Origin: an uncultured Burkholderiales bacterium
GTDB taxonomy: Bacteria; Pseudomonadota; Gammaproteobacteria; Burkholderiales; Burkholderiaceae_C
Assembly: GCA_903926695.1 (NCBI GenBank)
Contig: CAIYKK010000186.1
Span: forward strand, 1-6,845
Reading direction: 5' to 3'
Length of the DNA: 6,845 bases
The position numbers and the translations under genes are program-made. Shown one piece after another: positions 5,200-6,845 of this stretch (positions within the stretch are counted from its first letter, which is position 1; the number at the start of each line of letters is the position of its first letter). The notes under the pieces are model-generated. The model saw only the letters and a list, made by a program, of their open reading frames with translations, did not search any database and was not told the origin of the DNA.

Positions 5200-6845
5200 A
5201 TGCCACAAGCACTGACCACCCAACAAATTAGCCAATACATCACCCAAATTCAAAACGGCGGGGTTGAGCAAGCCCGGCAGGTTTACGACACCCTGAATGC
5301 CCAAGGCTACAACTACGCTGGGTGGGCTGCGGGCGTGGCCCGTGGCGACTCTATCACCGGGGCATCTGCGCTGAACTTCATGCAAGGCACCGCGCTCATG
5401 GGCATGGGCGGGGACGCCTGCCGCAACCTGACACAGGTGCAAACTGACAAGATTCGCGTGGATATGGCTACCGGCTATCTTGAAACTTTGAAAGGAATTG
5501 CAGAGGAGTCCGGCAATATCGTTACCAGAGACGTTAACTACAAGGAGACTGAGCAATTTCACAAAGATGCATTTGTGGCCAATAACCTGACCCTCGACAA
5601 CTGGACGCTCAAGACCCCAATAGACCTGATCAGACAAAACCAGGGAGACGCGGCTGTTGAGAAACTGTGGGATTGCTTGCGTGATACGGGTGGCACGGGA
5701 TTGGATGCCCTTCTTGGTAGTGCTAGCTTATTATTTTATACTTGGTGGAAATTGGAAACATCATCCGATCCAGAGGATATAAAAAAAGCTCAACAGTGGA
5801 TGGATAATGCACCAGGATTAGCTGGATGGGATCAAATAACCCGTTCTACTGATGTACTTAATGAGTATTTAAATTTCGTTGTGCCAGAAGTTGATAAAAT
5901 CGCTCTCGGCTTTTTATTAAATCTCAGCAAATCCCTTTCCAGCTCAATCTCTGCCGTTTCCACTATCCTCGGCATAGACCCCTTGGTCAAAACTATCCAC
6001 TACGTCGATCCCCTGATCCTGGACCTCGACGGCGACGGTCTGGAAATCACCCAGCTCAGTCAAGGCATCCTGTTCGATGCCAACGGCGACACCATAAAGA
6101 CCGGCACCGCCTGGGCTGGCGCAGACGACGGCATGCTGGTGCGCGACCTCAACGGCAACGGCCTGATCGACACAGGTGCCGAACTCTTCGGCGATGAAAC
6201 GCTCCTGGCCAATGGCCAGAAAGCGGCCAACGGCTTTGCCGCGCTGGCGCAGCTTGACGCCAACGCGGATGGCAAATTCAATGCCAATGACGCCAAGTAC
6301 ACCAGCCTGCGCGTCTGGCGCGACCTGAACCAGGACGGCATCAGCCAGGCGGGCGAGCTGCAGACCCTCGCGGCCAGCGGTGTCAAAAGCATTGCGCTGG
6401 CCAGCAGCAACGCCAGCGCCAGCTATGGCGATGCCATCCTCGCGCAAAGCGGCACTTACACCCGCGCCGATGGCAGCGTCGGCCAGGCTGGCAGCTTCAT
6501 CCTGGCGCAAAACAGCTTTGTGCGCGAGTTCACGCCCATCACTGTCAGCGAAGCCGCCAAGGCGCTGCCCAGTATCGCGGGCGCAGGCTGGGTGCGCGAC
6601 CTGCAGGAAGCGGCCACCCAAAGCCCAGAATTGATTGCCCTGATCAATCAGGCCAAAGGGGCGTCCACCCGTGCGGGCTACAAGGACGCAGTAGCAACTC
6701 TGATGCGCGAATGGGGTAACGACTCGGCCTACGTCAGTGCTAGCAAGCAGGCGCTGGCCGCCGGTTACGGGCTGATCTTGAGCGATCCAGCTAACGCGCA
6801 GGAAGCCGGTTGGATAAACACCGCCATCAAGGCCAGCGAAGCCGA
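5200..6845 (+). CDS. FrpC-like RTX-family protein with self-processing module (3' end outside window)
   Basis: An uninterrupted frame gives 548 codons and runs off the right edge. Residues 1-269 form a domain I do not recognise, starting MPQALTTQQI. It has a Gly/Met/Ala-rich stretch around 53-72 (MQGTALMGMGG) and two hydrophobic patches (about 168-184 and 231-260), but no signal peptide, as expected for a type I substrate. It contains Cys74 and Cys159, which is unusual because RTX proteins generally have few or no cysteines. Asp270-Pro271 opens a module closely resembling the FrpC self-processing module, with several Asp/Asn-rich Ca2+ loops. From about 448 comes the region often seen after it (ALPSIAGAGWVRDLQEAA). 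No GGxGxDxxx repeats occur in the visible part; these and the C-terminal secretion signal would lie to the right. Likely exported by the HlyB/HlyD pair upstream. Plausible roles are a secreted toxin or a contact or adhesion factor; the activity of the N-terminal domain is unknown. Confidence 0.9.
   Translation, partial: MPQALTTQQISQYITQIQNGGVEQARQVYDTLNAQGYNYAGWAAGVARGDSITGASALNFMQGTALMGMGGDACRNLTQVQTDKIRVDMATGYLETLKGIAEESGNIVTRDVNYKETEQFHKDAFVANNLTLDNWTLKTPIDLIRQNQGDAAVEKLWDCLRDTGGTGLDALLGSASLLFYTWWKLETSSDPEDIKKAQQWMDNAPGLAGWDQITRSTDVLNEYLNFVVPEVDKIALGFLLNLSKSLSSSISAVSTILGIDPLVKTIHYVDPLILDLDGDGLEITQLSQGILFDANGDTIKTGTAWAGADDGMLVRDLNGNGLIDTGAELFGDETLLANGQKAANGFAALAQLDANADGKFNANDAKYTSLRVWRDLNQDGISQAGELQTLAASGVKSIALASSNASASYGDAILAQSGTYTRADGSVGQAGSFILAQNSFVREFTPITVSEAAKALPSIAGAGWVRDLQEAATQSPELIALINQAKGASTRAGYKDAVATLMREWGNDSAYVSASKQALAAGYGLILSDPANAQEAGWINTAIKASEA
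6007..6012 (+). other. Predicted autocatalytic Asp-Pro cleavage site
   Basis: Codons for Asp270 and Pro271 sit in HYVDPLILDLDGDG. In FrpC of N. meningitidis the Asp414-Pro415 bond, directly before an LDLDGDG motif, is cleaved by the adjoining module when Ca2+ binds, and the new C-terminal Asp can form an isopeptide link to a lysine. The immediate context here is nearly the same. Cleavage itself is inferred. Confidence 0.7.
6010..6540 (+). other. Self-processing module with EF-hand-like Ca2+ loops (residues 271-447)
   Basis: The domain spans Pro271 to about Ile447. Asp/Asn-rich loops in order are Asp275-Asp277-Asp279, Asp293-Asn295-Asp297, Asp316-Asn318-Asn320 (DLNGNGLIDTGAELFGD), Asp353-Asn355-Asp357 with Asp364 at position 12, and Asp375-Asn377-Asp379 with Glu386 at position 12 (DLNQDGISQAGE). 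The last three have EF-hand or dockerin-like spacing. LRVWRDLNQDG and ANGFAALAQLD are typical of this family. In FrpC this module performs Ca2+-dependent Asp-Pro cleavage. Composition is GC-rich, unlike the N-terminal domain just before it. Confidence 0.8.

Noticed and set aside
5056..5637. 193-codon minus-strand frame across the gap before the FrpC-like gene
   Set aside because: It overlaps the ends of two well-supported plus-strand genes, and no family features are seen in its translation.
5944..6621. 225-codon minus-strand frame opposite the self-processing module
   Set aside because: The plus strand carries the conserved Ca2+-binding module; the antisense translation shows no domain.
6648..6664. 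CCTGAT-CA-ATCAGG palindrome
   Set aside because: It lies inside coding sequence of the FrpC-like gene, is short, and has no related copies or context.

Overview
The window looks like a piece of a GC-rich betaproteobacterial chromosome. A Comamonadaceae-type host is my guess, from codon use and the style of the proteins. It carries a type I (RTX-type) secretion locus with its probable cargo. All supported genes are on the + strand. No tRNA, rRNA, CRISPR array or transposase is visible.

Layout. Bases 2-172 hold the N-terminal third of a 6-pyruvoyl-tetrahydropterin synthase-family gene. The active-site start is intact, but homology stops abruptly just before the secretion genes. Next come hlyB (213-2480, ABC exporter with an N-terminal C39-like domain) and hlyD (2477-3997, membrane fusion protein). 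They overlap by 4 bases and are surely co-transcribed. An AT-rich gap of 197 bases (3998-4194) follows and may hold a second promoter. A 318-residue protein with one membrane anchor (4195-5151) then lies 48 bases upstream of a large open gene. That gene starts at 5200 and runs off the right edge, with 548 codons visible.

How the genes work together. The last gene is a FrpC-like protein. It has a 270-residue N-terminal region that I do not recognise, then an Asp-Pro junction and a Ca2+-binding self-processing module like that of Neisseria meningitidis FrpC. A further region common after such modules follows. RTX nonapeptide repeats and the C-terminal secretion signal would be expected beyond the window. 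HlyB and HlyD would carry the protein across the inner membrane and periplasm. The outer-membrane TolC partner and any HlyC acyltransferase are not in the window. After export, Ca2+ would be expected to trigger cleavage at Asp270-Pro271 and free the N-terminal domain, possibly coupled to a lysine. The membrane protein just upstream stands where frpD stands relative to frpC and is the obvious candidate for a partner or immunity protein of that N-terminal domain.

The window is a compositional mosaic. By hand count the pterin-synthase remnant is about 41% GC, the gap before 4195 about 25-28%, and the second half of the toxin N-terminal domain about 38%. The self-processing module is about 60%. 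This pattern fits modular exchange of the N-terminal effector part in front of a conserved processing and export part.
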